64,000 bases of DNA. It comes from an uncultured Ectothiorhodospiraceae bacterium. GTDB lineage: Bacteria > Pseudomonadota > Gammaproteobacteria > XJ16 > Halofilaceae. Location: positions 1 to 64,000 of the forward strand of contig CAJXKK010000002.1 of NCBI GenBank assembly GCA_913055615.1, read 5' to 3'. This document shows, piece by piece, positions 31,045-40,425 of the stretch (position 1 is the first letter of the stretch; every line of letters begins with the position of its first letter). The notes under the pieces are model-generated. The model worked only from the letters and a program-made list of their open reading frames with translations, did not search any database and was not told where the DNA came from. The position numbers were made by a program, and so were the translations under genes.

Positions 31045-33533
31045 AGGCGGCCGGTTTCGCCCTGCGCGCCCTCCCGCGGGATCTGCGCAGCCGGGAGATG
31101 CGGGTCCTCGCGATGGCGCTGGCCGTGGCCGTCGGTGCCCTTACGGCGGTCGGTTTTTTCACCGATCGGGTCGACCGGGCGATGGGCCAGCGCGCGACCA
31201 CACTGATCGGTGCCGATCTGGTACTGGAGTCCGACGACCCGATCCCGGCGGAATGGGACGAGCGCGCGCGCGGGGAGGGACTGCAGACCAGCGGGTTCGT
31301 GACCTTCCCGACCGTGGCCGCTACCGAAGCGGGCAGCGAACTGACGTCGGTCAAGGCCGTTGGCACGGATTATCCGCTGCGCGGCGAGGTGCTGCTCTCG
31401 GGCAGCCCTTATGGCGAGGAACGCCCGGCGCGCGGCATTCCGGAGCCGGGTACCGCATGGCTCGATCCGCGCCTGTTTGCCCGGCTCGACGTGGAACTTG
31501 GTGATCGTATCCAGGTCGGCGAGCGCGACCTGCGGATCGCCGCATCGATCGCGCAGGAGCCGGATCGATCGGGCTCGCTGTTCCAGCTGGCGCCGCGCCT
31601 GATGTTCAACCGTGCGGATCTTGAGTCGACCGGGCTGATCTCCGAGGCCAGCCGCTTCGACGATCACCTGCTGGTCGCCGGTAACCCGGATAGTCTGGAG
31701 CGCTTCCGCGCGTGGATCGACGCGAATGCACGGCCCGGGCTCGAGGTGCAGGGCGTCGAGAACGCGCGCCCGGAGATGCGGGCGGCACTGGAACGAGCCC
31801 GGGCCTTCCTTGGCCTGGCGGCGATCATGGCGGTGATCCTGGCCGGCGCGGCCGTGGCCGTGGCGGCGCACTCGCTCGCCGCCCGCGAGGCCGATGCCAG
31901 CGCGCTGCTGCGCTGTTTCGGCGCCCACCAGCGGCTCGTCGTGACCACGCTGCTCCTGCGCCTTTCGGTGATCGGCGTGCTGGCGAGCGCTGTCGGGATC
32001 GGTATCGGCTGGCTGGCGCAGAACGGCCTGGTGACACTGGTCGGCGCATGGTTCGGCGACGCCCTGCCACCACCGTCGCTGCGCCCGGTCGGCGTCGGCT
32101 TCGCCGCCGGCCTGATCACGCTGGTCGGATTCGGACTGGTGCCGGTGATGCGTATAAGGCGGGTGCCGGTGATGCGCGTGCTGCAGCACTCGGCGACGAC
32201 GCCGGAGCCATCCGCGCTCGCCGCGCTGGGTCTGGCGGTGGCCGCACTGGCCGTGCTCGTGTTCTACCAGGCCAGCGATCCGGCGCTGGCGCGGTGGATC
32301 CTGCTGGGTACGCTCGGCATGCTGCTGGTGTTGGGCCTGGCGGCCGCCGGGCTGGTACGGCTGGTCGGGCGTCTGCGCGGGCGCGCGGTCAGCGGCTGGC
32401 GTTTCGGCCTCGCCAATCTCGCCCGACGGCCGCGGACAAGCACGGTGCAGATGGTCGGATTCGGGCTGGGTCTGCTGGCCCTGCTGCTGCTGGCCGTGGT
32501 CCGCGTCGATGTGCTCGAGGCATGGCGCAATGATGTCCCGCCCGATGCGCCGAACCAGTTCATGGTTAACGTACAGCCCGATGATGTCGAGGCGGTCAAG
32601 GCACGTCTGCGCGATGCCGGGATCGAACCGGCTGGTTTTTATCCCATGATCCGGGGCCGATTGCGGGCCATCAACGATGACGAGATCGATCCCGAGGCAT
32701 TTGCCGAAGGGCGCGCGCGGCGCCTCGTGGAACGCGAATTCAACCTGTCATGGGCTGAGCGGCATCGCCCGGAGAACGAGATCGTCGCCGGCGAGTGGTG
32801 GTCCGATCCCGCTGAGCGCGAACGCCCCGCGCTGTCCGTCGAGGAGGGCATCGCCGATGTGCTCGGCGTCGAGACCGGCGACCGGCTGACGTTCGACGTC
32901 GCGGGCGATGAGGTCACCGGTGAGGTCACCAACCTGCGCCGGGTCCAGTGGGACAGCTTCAAGGTCAATTTCTTCGTGCTCACCACGCCGGATATGCTCG
33001 ACGGGGCGCCGGCGACCTGGATCACGAGTTATTACGCTCCGCCTGACAGCCGGAGCGCGGTCGATGCCCTGGTGCGCGAATTCCCGGGGGTTACGGTACT
33101 GAACGTCGAGCAGATCCTGGAACAGGTCCGCTCGATTATCCGCCAGGGGACACGGGCCGTTGAATACGTCTTCATCTTCACCGTGCTCGCCGGCATCGTG
33201 GTGCTGGTGGCCGCCGTGCAGGCCAGCCGCGACGAACGCCGGGTCGAGATCGCGCTTTTGCGCACCCTGGGGGCGAGCCGCGGCCGCGTGCGCAGCATTC
33301 TGGGCGCGGAATTCCTCGCGCTGGGCGCACTCGCCGGGTTGATCGCGGCCAGCGGTGCGGCCTTGACCGGCTGGGCAGTCACGGACCGCGTGCTCAATCT
33401 GCCGTACCATTTCAATCCGTGGCTGTTCGTTCTCGGCGTCGGTGGCGGGGGACTGGGGATTGCCCTGGCGGGCTTGCTCGCCACACGCCCGCTGCTGGGT
33501 GAGCGGCCACTGGCGGTCCTGCGCAGGGGGTGA
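31041..33533 (+). CDS. ybbP: FtsX-like ABC permease
   Basis: Integral membrane partner of YbbA. It has 830 residues from GTG 31041. After an N-terminal helix (about 20-42) comes a large periplasmic domain. A cluster of hydrophobic helices lies at roughly 255-440, a second periplasmic domain at about 490-700, and the last FtsX-like helices at 710-830 (EYVFIFTVLAGIVVLVAAVQASRDERR marks the permease core). The architecture is that of the large two-FtsX-domain permeases. No metal or catalytic motif. Spacing of 86 bases to relA. Confidence 0.93.
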   Translation: MKAAGFALRALPRDLRSREMRVLAMALAVAVGALTAVGFFTDRVDRAMGQRATTLIGADLVLESDDPIPAEWDERARGEGLQTSGFVTFPTVAATEAGSELTSVKAVGTDYPLRGEVLLSGSPYGEERPARGIPEPGTAWLDPRLFARLDVELGDRIQVGERDLRIAASIAQEPDRSGSLFQLAPRLMFNRADLESTGLISEASRFDDHLLVAGNPDSLERFRAWIDANARPGLEVQGVENARPEMRAALERARAFLGLAAIMAVILAGAAVAVAAHSLAAREADASALLRCFGAHQRLVVTTLLLRLSVIGVLASAVGIGIGWLAQNGLVTLVGAWFGDALPPPSLRPVGVGFAAGLITLVGFGLVPVMRIRRVPVMRVLQHSATTPEPSALAALGLAVAALAVLVFYQASDPALARWILLGTLGMLLVLGLAAAGLVRLVGRLRGRAVSGWRFGLANLARRPRTSTVQMVGFGLGLLALLLLAVVRVDVLEAWRNDVPPDAPNQFMVNVQPDDVEAVKARLRDAGIEPAGFYPMIRGRLRAINDDEIDPEAFAEGRARRLVEREFNLSWAERHRPENEIVAGEWWSDPAERERPALSVEEGIADVLGVETGDRLTFDVAGDEVTGEVTNLRRVQWDSFKVNFFVLTTPDMLDGAPATWITSYYAPPDSRSAVDALVREFPGVTVLNVEQILEQVRSIIRQGTRAVEYVFIFTVLAGIVVLVAAVQASRDERRVEIALLRTLGASRGRVRSILGAEFLALGALAGLIAASGAALTGWAVTDRVLNLPYHFNPWLFVLGVGGGGLGIALAGLLATRPLLGERPLAVLRRG

Positions 33534-33548
33534 GCGCTTGATGGGTCG

Positions 33549-33577
33549 TTGCGCGCGGTGTGGCTCGGGCGTACGCT
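33549..33577 (+). promoter_or_regulatory. Possible sigma-70 promoter for relA
   Basis: TTGCGC (33549-33554), a 17-base spacer and TACGCT (33572-33577), about 40 bases before the relA ATG. Both boxes are partial matches in GC-rich DNA. Confidence 0.3.
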
Positions 33578-33619
33578 CGCTCACCGGTTGCGGCACGAAC
33601 CCCCTGGATTCGAGTCACG

Positions 33620-35761
33620 ATGAACGAAGCAGTCCAACCAGTGGGGATGCCGGCACAAGGCCTCGCGGCTCTGGCGGCACGGCATCCGGAGGCGGCCGAG
33701 CGGATCGAACGCGCCGGGGCCGATACGGTCGGCAATCCACCGGCCGCTCGCTGGCCGAGCGGGCTCGACGTCGCGGAGCTGCTGGAAGAGCTCGGCGTCG
33801 ATTCCGATACGCTGGTCGCGGCCCTGCTGAGTCCGCCAGAAGTGGCTGCCACTGCACCCGACGGGCGCCTGGAGGCGGAATACGGCGCGACGGTCGCCCG
33901 CCTGGTGCGCAACGCGCGTTGGCTGAACGCCTTCCGCGAGTACAGCGTCAGTGCCGGCGAGCGCGAGCCGACGGAGCGCCTGCGACGCATGATCCTCGCG
34001 CTCGCCGAAGACGTGCGCGCGGTCCTGATCCGGCTGGCCTATCGCACCTGCCGCCTGCGCAACCTGGGGGCCGAGGGACGCGAGGAACGCCGCCGCGTCG
34101 CCCGCGAGACGCTCGAACTCTACGCCCCCCTGGCCAATCGGCTGGGCGTCTCCCGGCTCAAGTGGGAGATGGAAGACCTCGCGTTCCGCTACCTCGATCC
34201 TGAGGCCTACAAGCGCATCGCCCGGGGATTGGCGGAGCGTCGGGCGGATCGCGAGCGCTTCATCGAGACCTTCATGGAGCAACTGCGTGAGGCGCTGGCC
34301 GCGGACGGGCTGCGCGACTTCTCGGTCAAGGGCCGTCCCAAGCACATCTACAGCATCTGGCGGAAGATGGAGCGCAAGCACCTCGATTTTGAGGAGCTGT
34401 TCGACGTGCATGCGGTGCGGGTCTTCGTGGATCGGGTCCAGGAGTGTTACACGGCCCTCGGCACGGTCCACGGGCGCTGGTCGCACATCCCGAAGGAATT
34501 CGACGACTACATCGCCAGCCCGAAAGACAACGGTTATCAGTCACTGCACACGGTGGTGATCGGTCCGGACGGGAAACCCGTCGAGGTGCAGATCCGAACC
34601 CGAGCCATGGATGAGCATGCCGAGCGCGGCGTCGCCGCTCACTGGCTGTACAAGGAGGGGAGCACCGAGGACGAGCGTCTGAAGCAGAGCGTAAATGCCC
34701 TGCGCTCGCTGCTGGAGGCCGGCGGCGGCGACGATGCATTCGGCGAGGCGTTCGGCAGGGAACTGTTCGCCGACCGCGTGTTCGTCTTTACGCCGAAGGG
34801 CGAGGTCATTGATCTACCACAGGGCGCGACCGCACTCGATTTCGCGTTCAGCGTGCACACGCAGATCGGGTATCGCTGCCGCGGTGCGCGGGTCAACGGG
34901 AAAATCGTGACGCTGACATACCAGCTGCGCAATGCCGAACACGTTGAAGTGCTGACGACCCGCGAGGCCCGTCCGAGCCGCGACTGGCTGAATCAGGACC
35001 TTGGATACCTGCGTACGAGCCGCGCGCGGGCCAAGGTGCGCGCCTGGTTCAATCAACAGGATCACGCCCAGCACGTCGAAGATGGCCGCGCGCTGCTGGA
35101 GCGCGAACTCAAGCGCCTCCATGCACGCGATCTGTCACAGAACCGGCTGGCGCGCGAGCTCGGTTATGAGCGCTGCAACGATCTGCTGGCGGCGCTCGGG
35201 CGCAACGAGGTCGGTTCATCCCGGGTGGCGGGGGCGGTGCAGGCCCTGATGCGACCCCGCACCGAAGGTGAGCGTGCAATCACGCATCGCCCCGCGCGCA
35301 GCGCCAATGAATCGGACGCGCTGCGGGTCAGCGGCATGGGCGACCTCATGACGCGTACCGCGAACTGCTGTAAACCCGTTCCCGGTGACGAGGTCCTCGG
35401 GTACATCACCCGCGGTCGCGGCGTCACGGTACACCGACGCGACTGCCACAATATCCTCCGGGTCGAGAGCGAGGAGCGCGACCGACTGATCGAAGTGGAG
35501 TGGGGTGAGGGCGAGTCGCGGGGGCGCTGGAGTGTCGATATCGTCATCGAGGCGTTTGATCGCCCGGGTCTGCTGCGCGACACCACCCGCGTGCTGGCTG
35601 AGGACGACGTCAACGTCACGCGCGCGGAGATGCACGTGACGCACCCGCCCAATGCGCGGGTCGAGCTGACCGTGCAGATCCGTGACATGGCGCAGCTCGA
35701 CCGGGCACTCCAGCGTCTGCAGCAGTTGCCCAACGTCTTCGAAGCGGTGCGCGACGGATGA
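33620..35761 (+). CDS. relA: GTP pyrophosphokinase RelA ((p)ppGpp synthetase, synthetase-only)
   Basis: Ribosome-associated alarmone synthetase of the stringent response. It has 713 residues from ATG 33620. The HD hydrolase domain is degenerate: the expected HD-ED metal motif after AALL is replaced by AALLSPPE, so this is RelA rather than bifunctional SpoT. The synthetase domain has the catalytic segment EFDDYIASPKDNGYQSLHT near 290 and VEVQIRT after it. A TGS domain starts near 387 (VFVFTPKGEVIDLP). A Cys-rich ZFD-like stretch (NCCKPVPGDE ... HRRDCHNI) is near 580-610, and an ACT domain occupies the last 75 residues. The downstream gene overlaps by ATGA. Confidence 0.95.
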   Translation: MNEAVQPVGMPAQGLAALAARHPEAAERIERAGADTVGNPPAARWPSGLDVAELLEELGVDSDTLVAALLSPPEVAATAPDGRLEAEYGATVARLVRNARWLNAFREYSVSAGEREPTERLRRMILALAEDVRAVLIRLAYRTCRLRNLGAEGREERRRVARETLELYAPLANRLGVSRLKWEMEDLAFRYLDPEAYKRIARGLAERRADRERFIETFMEQLREALAADGLRDFSVKGRPKHIYSIWRKMERKHLDFEELFDVHAVRVFVDRVQECYTALGTVHGRWSHIPKEFDDYIASPKDNGYQSLHTVVIGPDGKPVEVQIRTRAMDEHAERGVAAHWLYKEGSTEDERLKQSVNALRSLLEAGGGDDAFGEAFGRELFADRVFVFTPKGEVIDLPQGATALDFAFSVHTQIGYRCRGARVNGKIVTLTYQLRNAEHVEVLTTREARPSRDWLNQDLGYLRTSRARAKVRAWFNQQDHAQHVEDGRALLERELKRLHARDLSQNRLARELGYERCNDLLAALGRNEVGSSRVAGAVQALMRPRTEGERAITHRPARSANESDALRVSGMGDLMTRTANCCKPVPGDEVLGYITRGRGVTVHRRDCHNILRVESEERDRLIEVEWGEGESRGRWSVDIVIEAFDRPGLLRDTTRVLAEDDVNVTRAEMHVTHPPNARVELTVQIRDMAQLDRALQRLQQLPNVFEAVRDG

Positions 35762-36510
35762 GCGATCACGCCGCCACCAGCGATCAGCATCGGCCCGACG
35801 CGATCCGCCGGCGTCTGGCCGCCGGCAGTCGCCATGATTACCTGGCCGATGCGGTGCTCGGCGCAATCGATGGCTGCGTGACCACCTTCGCCGTCGTCGC
35901 TGGCGCGACCGGCGGGGCGCTGTCGCCGCTGGTGGTGATCATTCTCGGTTTTGCCAACCTGCTCGCCGATGGCTTCTCCATGGCGGTGAGCAACTACCAC
36001 GGCACCCGCAGCGAACGTGACCGGGTCGAGCAGACGCGGCGCACCGAAGAGCGTCATATCGAGCAGGTCCCGGACGGCGAGCGCGAGGAGGTCCGCCAGA
36101 TCTTCGCCGCCAAGGGGTTCGAGGGTGACGTGCTCGAGCGCATCGTCGACACCATAACCGGTGATCACCGGCTCTGGGTGAATACGATGCTCACCGAGGA
36201 ACACGGGCTCCAGCTCGAAGGCGCGGACCCGATGCGGGCCGGGGCGGTGACGTTCGCGGCGTTCATCGGCGTCGGGCTGGTACCGCTGTTGCCGTACCTT
36301 GTACCCGGCATCGCCGATGGCATCGCCTTCGCGGCCAGCGGCGTTATGGCGGCCATCGCCTTCTGGGGCATCGGCTGGGTCAAGGGCCAACGGCTGCAGC
36401 TGCCGCGGCTGCGCTCGGCATGGCAGACGCTGTGGACCGGTGCCGCTGCCGCAGGGCTCGCCTACGGGGCCGGCTGGGCACTGCAGACGCTTTTCGGTGC
36501 CGGGCATTGA
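35758..36510 (+). CDS. VIT1/CCC1-family membrane transporter
   Basis: Probable Fe(2+)/Mn(2+) exporter or storage transporter. It has 250 residues. The family core DAVLGAIDGCVTTFAVVAGATGG lies near residues 32-54, followed by a second helix with LLADGFSMAVSNY. A charged cytosolic domain (about 83-155, RRTEERHIEQVPDGEREEV; the metal-sensing region in VIT1) precedes three more helices. No ferritin-like domain is present. The start overlaps the relA stop (ATGA). Substrate is inferred from the family; a link to stringent response through co-translation is only suggestive. Confidence 0.88.
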   Translation: MSDHAATSDQHRPDAIRRRLAAGSRHDYLADAVLGAIDGCVTTFAVVAGATGGALSPLVVIILGFANLLADGFSMAVSNYHGTRSERDRVEQTRRTEERHIEQVPDGEREEVRQIFAAKGFEGDVLERIVDTITGDHRLWVNTMLTEEHGLQLEGADPMRAGAVTFAAFIGVGLVPLLPYLVPGIADGIAFAASGVMAAIAFWGIGWVKGQRLQLPRLRSAWQTLWTGAAAAGLAYGAGWALQTLFGAGH

Positions 36511-36575
36511 GAGGGGTAGTCAGTAGGGCTTGAGATCGAGCGAGCCGCCCGCGATTCCAGTACAATGAGTAAGCT

Positions 36576-37688
36576 ATGTCCGGCAATACATTCGGCAAAC
36601 TGTTTACCGTCACGAGCTTTGGCGAGAGCCATGGCGCGGCGCTCGGCTGTGTGGTCGATGGCTGCCCGCCCGGGCTCGAACTCGACGAGACCGATCTGCA
36701 GTACCAGCTCGATCGGCGACGCCCGGGGCAGAGCAAGTACACGACCCAGCGGCGCGAGCCCGATCAGGTCCGTATCCTCTCGGGCGTATTCGAGGGCCGG
36801 ACGACCGGGACGCCGATCGGTCTGCTGATCGACAACGTCGACCAGAAGTCCAAGGACTACAGCGAGATCGCGCGAACGTTCCGCCCGGGCCACGCCGATT
36901 ACACCTATCAGCAGAAGTACGGCTTCCGTGATTACCGCGGCGGCGGTCGCTCGTCGGCGCGTGAGACCGCGCTGCGCGTGGCCGCCGGGGCGATCGCCAG
37001 GAAATGGCTCGAGCAGCGTTTCGGGATCCGGATACAGGGGTATCTCAGTCAGCTCGGTGAGATCCAGCTGGATCGCACCCGCTTCGAGTGGGAGTCGGTG
37101 GATGCCAACCCGTTCTTCTGGCCGAACCCGGATCAGATCGAGGACCTCGAGGCCTTCATGCATCGGCTGCGTAAATCCGGTGATTCGGCCGGCGCGCGCG
37201 TCGAGGTCGTGGCCTCCGGGCTGCCGCCGGGCTGGGGCGAGCCGGTGTTCGATCGCATCGACGCGGACATCGCCAAGGCGCTGATGAGCATCAACGCCGT
37301 CAAGGGCGTCGAACTCGGTGCCGGCTTCGCGGCGGTCGCCCAGAAGGGCACCGAGCACCGCGACGAGATCACGCCCGAGGGCTTTGTCTCGAATCACGCC
37401 GGCGGGGTGCTCGGCGGGATCTCGACCGGGCAGGATATCCGCGCCTCGCTGGCCCTGAAGCCGACCTCAAGCATCCATCTCAGTGGGCGCAGCGTCGATG
37501 TCGACGGTGCGGCCGTCGATGTGCGTACCAAGGGGCGTCACGATCCCTGCGTCGGGATCCGGGCGACGCCGATCGCCGAGGCGATGCTTGCCCTGGTGCT
37601 GATCGATCACGCGCTGCGCCACCGCGCCCAGAACGCCGACGTCGAGTCGTCCACGCCGATCGTCCCGGCCGGTCACTCCGGGTCCTGA
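36576..37688 (+). CDS. aroC: Chorismate synthase
   Basis: Last shikimate-pathway enzyme: eliminates phosphate from EPSP to chorismate, using reduced FMN. It has 370 residues. Signatures are TSFGESHG (11-18), [23 protein letters not shown] near 127-135, and [15 protein letters not shown] at the C-terminal end. A TACAAT box (36561-36566) lies 10 bases upstream without a matched -35 box. It is followed by an MFS gene 4 bases later. Confidence 0.97.
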   Translation: MSGNTFGKLFTVTSFGESHGAALGCVVDGCPPGLELDETDLQYQLDRRRPGQSKYTTQRREPDQVRILSGVFEGRTTGTPIGLLIDNVDQKSKDYSEIARTFRPGHADYTYQQKYGFRDYRGGGRSSARETALRVAAGAIARKWLEQRFGIRIQGYLSQLGEIQLDRTRFEWESVDANPFFWPNPDQIEDLEAFMHRLRKSGDSAGARVEVVASGLPPGWGEPVFDRIDADIAKALMSINAVKGVELGAGFAAVAQKGTEHRDEITPEGFVSNHAGGVLGGISTGQDIRASLALKPTSSIHLSGRSVDVDGAAVDVRTKGRHDPCVGIRATPIAEAMLALVLIDHALRHRAQNADVESSTPIVPAGHSGS

Positions 37689-37692
37689 ACCG

Positions 37693-38877
37693 GTGACGGC
37701 TGGGGCGCCCGCGACGGTGCCATACTGGCGCCTGTCGGCCTTCTACCTGTTCTTTTTCGCCGCCCTGGGTGCGCTCCTTCCGTACTGGGGCGTCTATCTG
37801 CGCGAACTCGGGTACACCCCGGGCGAGATCGGCTCGCTCATGGCGATCATCGCCGCGACCAAGATCGTGGCCCCGAATATCTGGGGCTGGCTCGCGGATC
37901 GCAGCGGTGAGCGCCTGCCTATCGTGCGCTTCGGTTCCGGCCTGGCGTTCGTGTTGTTCCTGGGCGTGTTCTTCGCCCAGGGGTTCTGGTGGCTCGCCGC
38001 GACCATGGCGCTGTTCTCCTTTTTCTGGAATGCGGCACTGCCCCAGTTCGAGGTGAATACGTTTAACTGGCTGGGTTCGCAGCGCCAGCGTTACAGCCGC
38101 ATCCGTCTGTGGGGATCGGTCGGTTTCATTGCGACGGCGGCCAGTATCGGGCCACTGCTCGACCGGGTCGGGGAGACCATGCTCCCGTGGTTTGTGGCCG
38201 CGGTATTCTTTGGGCTGTGGCTCGCGAGCCTGGCCGCGCCGCCGGCACCCCGAGGAGGAGCGACGCATGGTGATCATGGCTCGATCGGCAAGGTCCTGCG
38301 GCAACCGCATGTCTGGTCGCTCCTGCTGGTCTGTTTCCTGATGCAGGCCAGTCACGGGCCCTACTACGCGTTCTTCAGTATCCATCTCCAGGATCATGGC
38401 TACAGTGGCTTTTCGATCGGTGGCCTCTGGGCGCTCGGCGTCATCGCGGAGATCGGTGTCTTTCTGGCGATGCACCGGCTGCTGCCGCGTCACGGTACGC
38501 TGACGCTGCTGCTGGCGAGCCTCGGGCTCACCGCCCTGCGGTGGCTGCTCGTCGCCGGCTTCGTCGATCACCCGTCGGTGCTGATCGTCGCCCAGACCCT
38601 GCACGCGGCCAGTTTCGGGCTCTATCACGCCGTGGCCATCTCGCTGGTCGACCGTTTCTTTACCGGACCCCATCAGGGCCGGGGCCAGGCGTTCTATTCG
38701 AGTCTCAGTTTCGGTGCCGGGCAGGCGGCGGGTACCTTCGCCGCGGGACTGATATGGACGGCGGCGGGCGGGAGCGCGACGTTCGCGGCCGCGGCCGCGG
38801 TGGCGGCCGCGGCGTTCATCGTCGCCGGCTTCGGTCTTCGGCGTGTCCCGGCCCGCGAGGCGGCCCCGGAGCACTGA
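37693..38877 (+). CDS. MFS transporter (MFS_1-like, 3-phenylpropionate/nucleoside-type)
   Basis: Twelve-helix carrier; 394 residues from GTG 37693. The N-terminal segment FAALGALLPYWGVYLRELGYTP and the WGWLADRSGERLP loop (motif A-like) are those of the HcaT/LacY-related MFS_1-like group. The central charged loop (about 185-200) is rich in Gly, His and Asp. The C-terminal half ends in Ala-rich helices. Substrate cannot be predicted. It is 4 bases after aroC, so it may be co-transcribed with it. Confidence 0.8.
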   Translation: MTAGAPATVPYWRLSAFYLFFFAALGALLPYWGVYLRELGYTPGEIGSLMAIIAATKIVAPNIWGWLADRSGERLPIVRFGSGLAFVLFLGVFFAQGFWWLAATMALFSFFWNAALPQFEVNTFNWLGSQRQRYSRIRLWGSVGFIATAASIGPLLDRVGETMLPWFVAAVFFGLWLASLAAPPAPRGGATHGDHGSIGKVLRQPHVWSLLLVCFLMQASHGPYYAFFSIHLQDHGYSGFSIGGLWALGVIAEIGVFLAMHRLLPRHGTLTLLLASLGLTALRWLLVAGFVDHPSVLIVAQTLHAASFGLYHAVAISLVDRFFTGPHQGRGQAFYSSLSFGAGQAAGTFAAGLIWTAAGGSATFAAAAAVAAAAFIVAGFGLRRVPAREAAPEH

Positions 38878-39005
38878 ATGGTGGTCGCGCCGGGTTCACG
38901 GAGCATGGCTCCGTCGTCTGGGGCGAATCCCTGCACGGCATCGCCTCATCGGCTATGCCATCATCGGATGATATCGACGGCCATGTCGCCGACCGGGAGG
39001 TAGCC

Positions 39006-40385
39006 GTGCCTGTACGATCATTTTACGCGTCCCTGATGCTGATTCTGCTGCTCCCCTTCGCCGCGTATGCGAATGCGCCCGCACGGGCCCCCGCGGAGCG
39101 GGAACTGGATCTGACCATCTATCGTGCAGGCGTCACGCTCGTGCGCGATCGTCGCATGGTCGATCTGGAGAGCGGGATCTCCCGTCTTGTGTGGCCGAAT
39201 GTTGCCGAGACACTCCAGCGGGACAGCCTGCATCTCGGCGACACCGAACCCGAACTGCGCGGATATCGCCGCAGTACCGGGGATCTGACCCTGCAGCGGC
39301 TGGTCGAGCACCACGTCGGCCGCGAGGTCGGGTTCACCGCGGCGGACGGAGACGACGGGGGCACGGGCGAGATCGTCTCGGCCGCCCCGCTGCTTGTCCG
39401 CACCGATGCCGGTGTGCGCACGCTGGCGCCGCAGCGGCTGGTGTTCCCCGGGGGCGTGCCGGATCAGCTCGTCGCGCCGCCCAGGGTCGCGCTCGATGTC
39501 GCGACCGAGAGCCGGTGGCGGCAACCGTTGCGGCTGAGATATCTCGCCGAGGGGCTGGCCTGGTCGCTGGACTATGTCGGCACGCTGTCGGCGGACGGCT
39601 CACGCATGCATCTCAAGGCGCGTGCATCGATCGCGAACGAGACCGGGATGGACATTGGTGATGCCCGCGTGGAACTGATTGCCGGGAAGCCCGCGATTCC
39701 TCGCAACGATGCCGCCAAAGGCGGCGGGATGATGCAGGCCCGCAGCATGGCCGACGAGGCCGCGCGCCCGGAGGCGGCCGGTGATTACCACCGCCTCGCG
39801 CTGCCGCGCCCGGTCACGCTGGACACCGGTGAACGCACGACGGTGGCGGTATTCGATCGCCATTCTATCCCCGTCGAACGCCAGTACGTGCTGCGCCCGG
39901 ACGCGCGGCTCGCGGCAGGCGGCGGCGCGGATCCGGGCTGGCGCCGCGTGCCCCTGAACACCACTCTGGCATGGATGGTGGGTGATCGACCGCAACCGGC
40001 GGGGACGCTGCGTGTGTATGAACCGCGCGCCGGGGACGGCGATGTACGCCTGGTGGGTGGCGACCGCCTGGGCGACCGCGCGGCGGGGGAAACCGTGGAG
40101 GCCGCGCTCGGCCGCCCGTTCGACATCGTCGCGGAGCGCCGGCGCACTGATGTCGAGCGGGATGCGAACGAACGGATGGAAACCGTCACCCGCGAGATCC
40201 GGGTCCGTAATGCGGGCAGGCGCAGTGCACCGATCCGGATCGAGGAGTCGATCCCGGGCAACTGGGAAATGCTCGAGGCAAGCGACGACTGGGAGCGCGC
40301 CGCGGCGGATCTGGCGGTGTGGCGGTTTGAACTGGAGGGCGGCGAGGAACGGTTGCTGCGGTACCGGGTCCGTATCCGGCGCTGA
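39006..40385 (+). CDS. Secreted DUF4139-domain protein
   Basis: Unknown function. It has 459 residues from GTG 39006, chosen because GGGAGG lies 6-12 bases upstream and a signal peptide (about 1-22, LMLILLLPFAAYANA) follows at once; longer frames upstream lack these. The mature part is a beta-rich DUF4139-like protein (ELDLTIYRAGVTLVRDRR, then VTREIRVRNAGRRSAPIRIEES near the end). A Gly/Met-rich linker (GGGMMQARSMADEA) lies near residue 240. No lipobox. It sits alone between the MFS gene and lpxH; these neighbours give no hint of role. Confidence 0.75.
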   Translation: MPVRSFYASLMLILLLPFAAYANAPARAPAERELDLTIYRAGVTLVRDRRMVDLESGISRLVWPNVAETLQRDSLHLGDTEPELRGYRRSTGDLTLQRLVEHHVGREVGFTAADGDDGGTGEIVSAAPLLVRTDAGVRTLAPQRLVFPGGVPDQLVAPPRVALDVATESRWRQPLRLRYLAEGLAWSLDYVGTLSADGSRMHLKARASIANETGMDIGDARVELIAGKPAIPRNDAAKGGGMMQARSMADEAARPEAAGDYHRLALPRPVTLDTGERTTVAVFDRHSIPVERQYVLRPDARLAAGGGADPGWRRVPLNTTLAWMVGDRPQPAGTLRVYEPRAGDGDVRLVGGDRLGDRAAGETVEAALGRPFDIVAERRRTDVERDANERMETVTREIRVRNAGRRSAPIRIEESIPGNWEMLEASDDWERAAADLAVWRFELEGGEERLLRYRVRIRR

Positions 40386-40425
40386 GGTCCCGGCACGCGT
40401 GGGATATTGTTCGGTATGCCGCTCC

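Noticed and set aside
30357-32189. N-terminal extension of the tesA frame on the minus strand
   Set aside because: The extra 600 residues are antisense to ybbA-ybbP. The signal peptide and GDSL motif start at 30356.
33620-35761. relA read as a bifunctional SpoT
   Set aside because: The HD hydrolase metal motif is missing (AALLSPPE), so only synthetase activity is supported.
37480-38874. Minus-strand open frame opposite aroC and the MFS gene
   Set aside because: Arg/Gly/Gln-rich shadow with no domain and no ribosome site.
38541-39005. Upstream extension of the DUF4139 frame
   Set aside because: It overlaps the MFS gene in another frame, and a ribosome site followed by a signal peptide begins at 39006.
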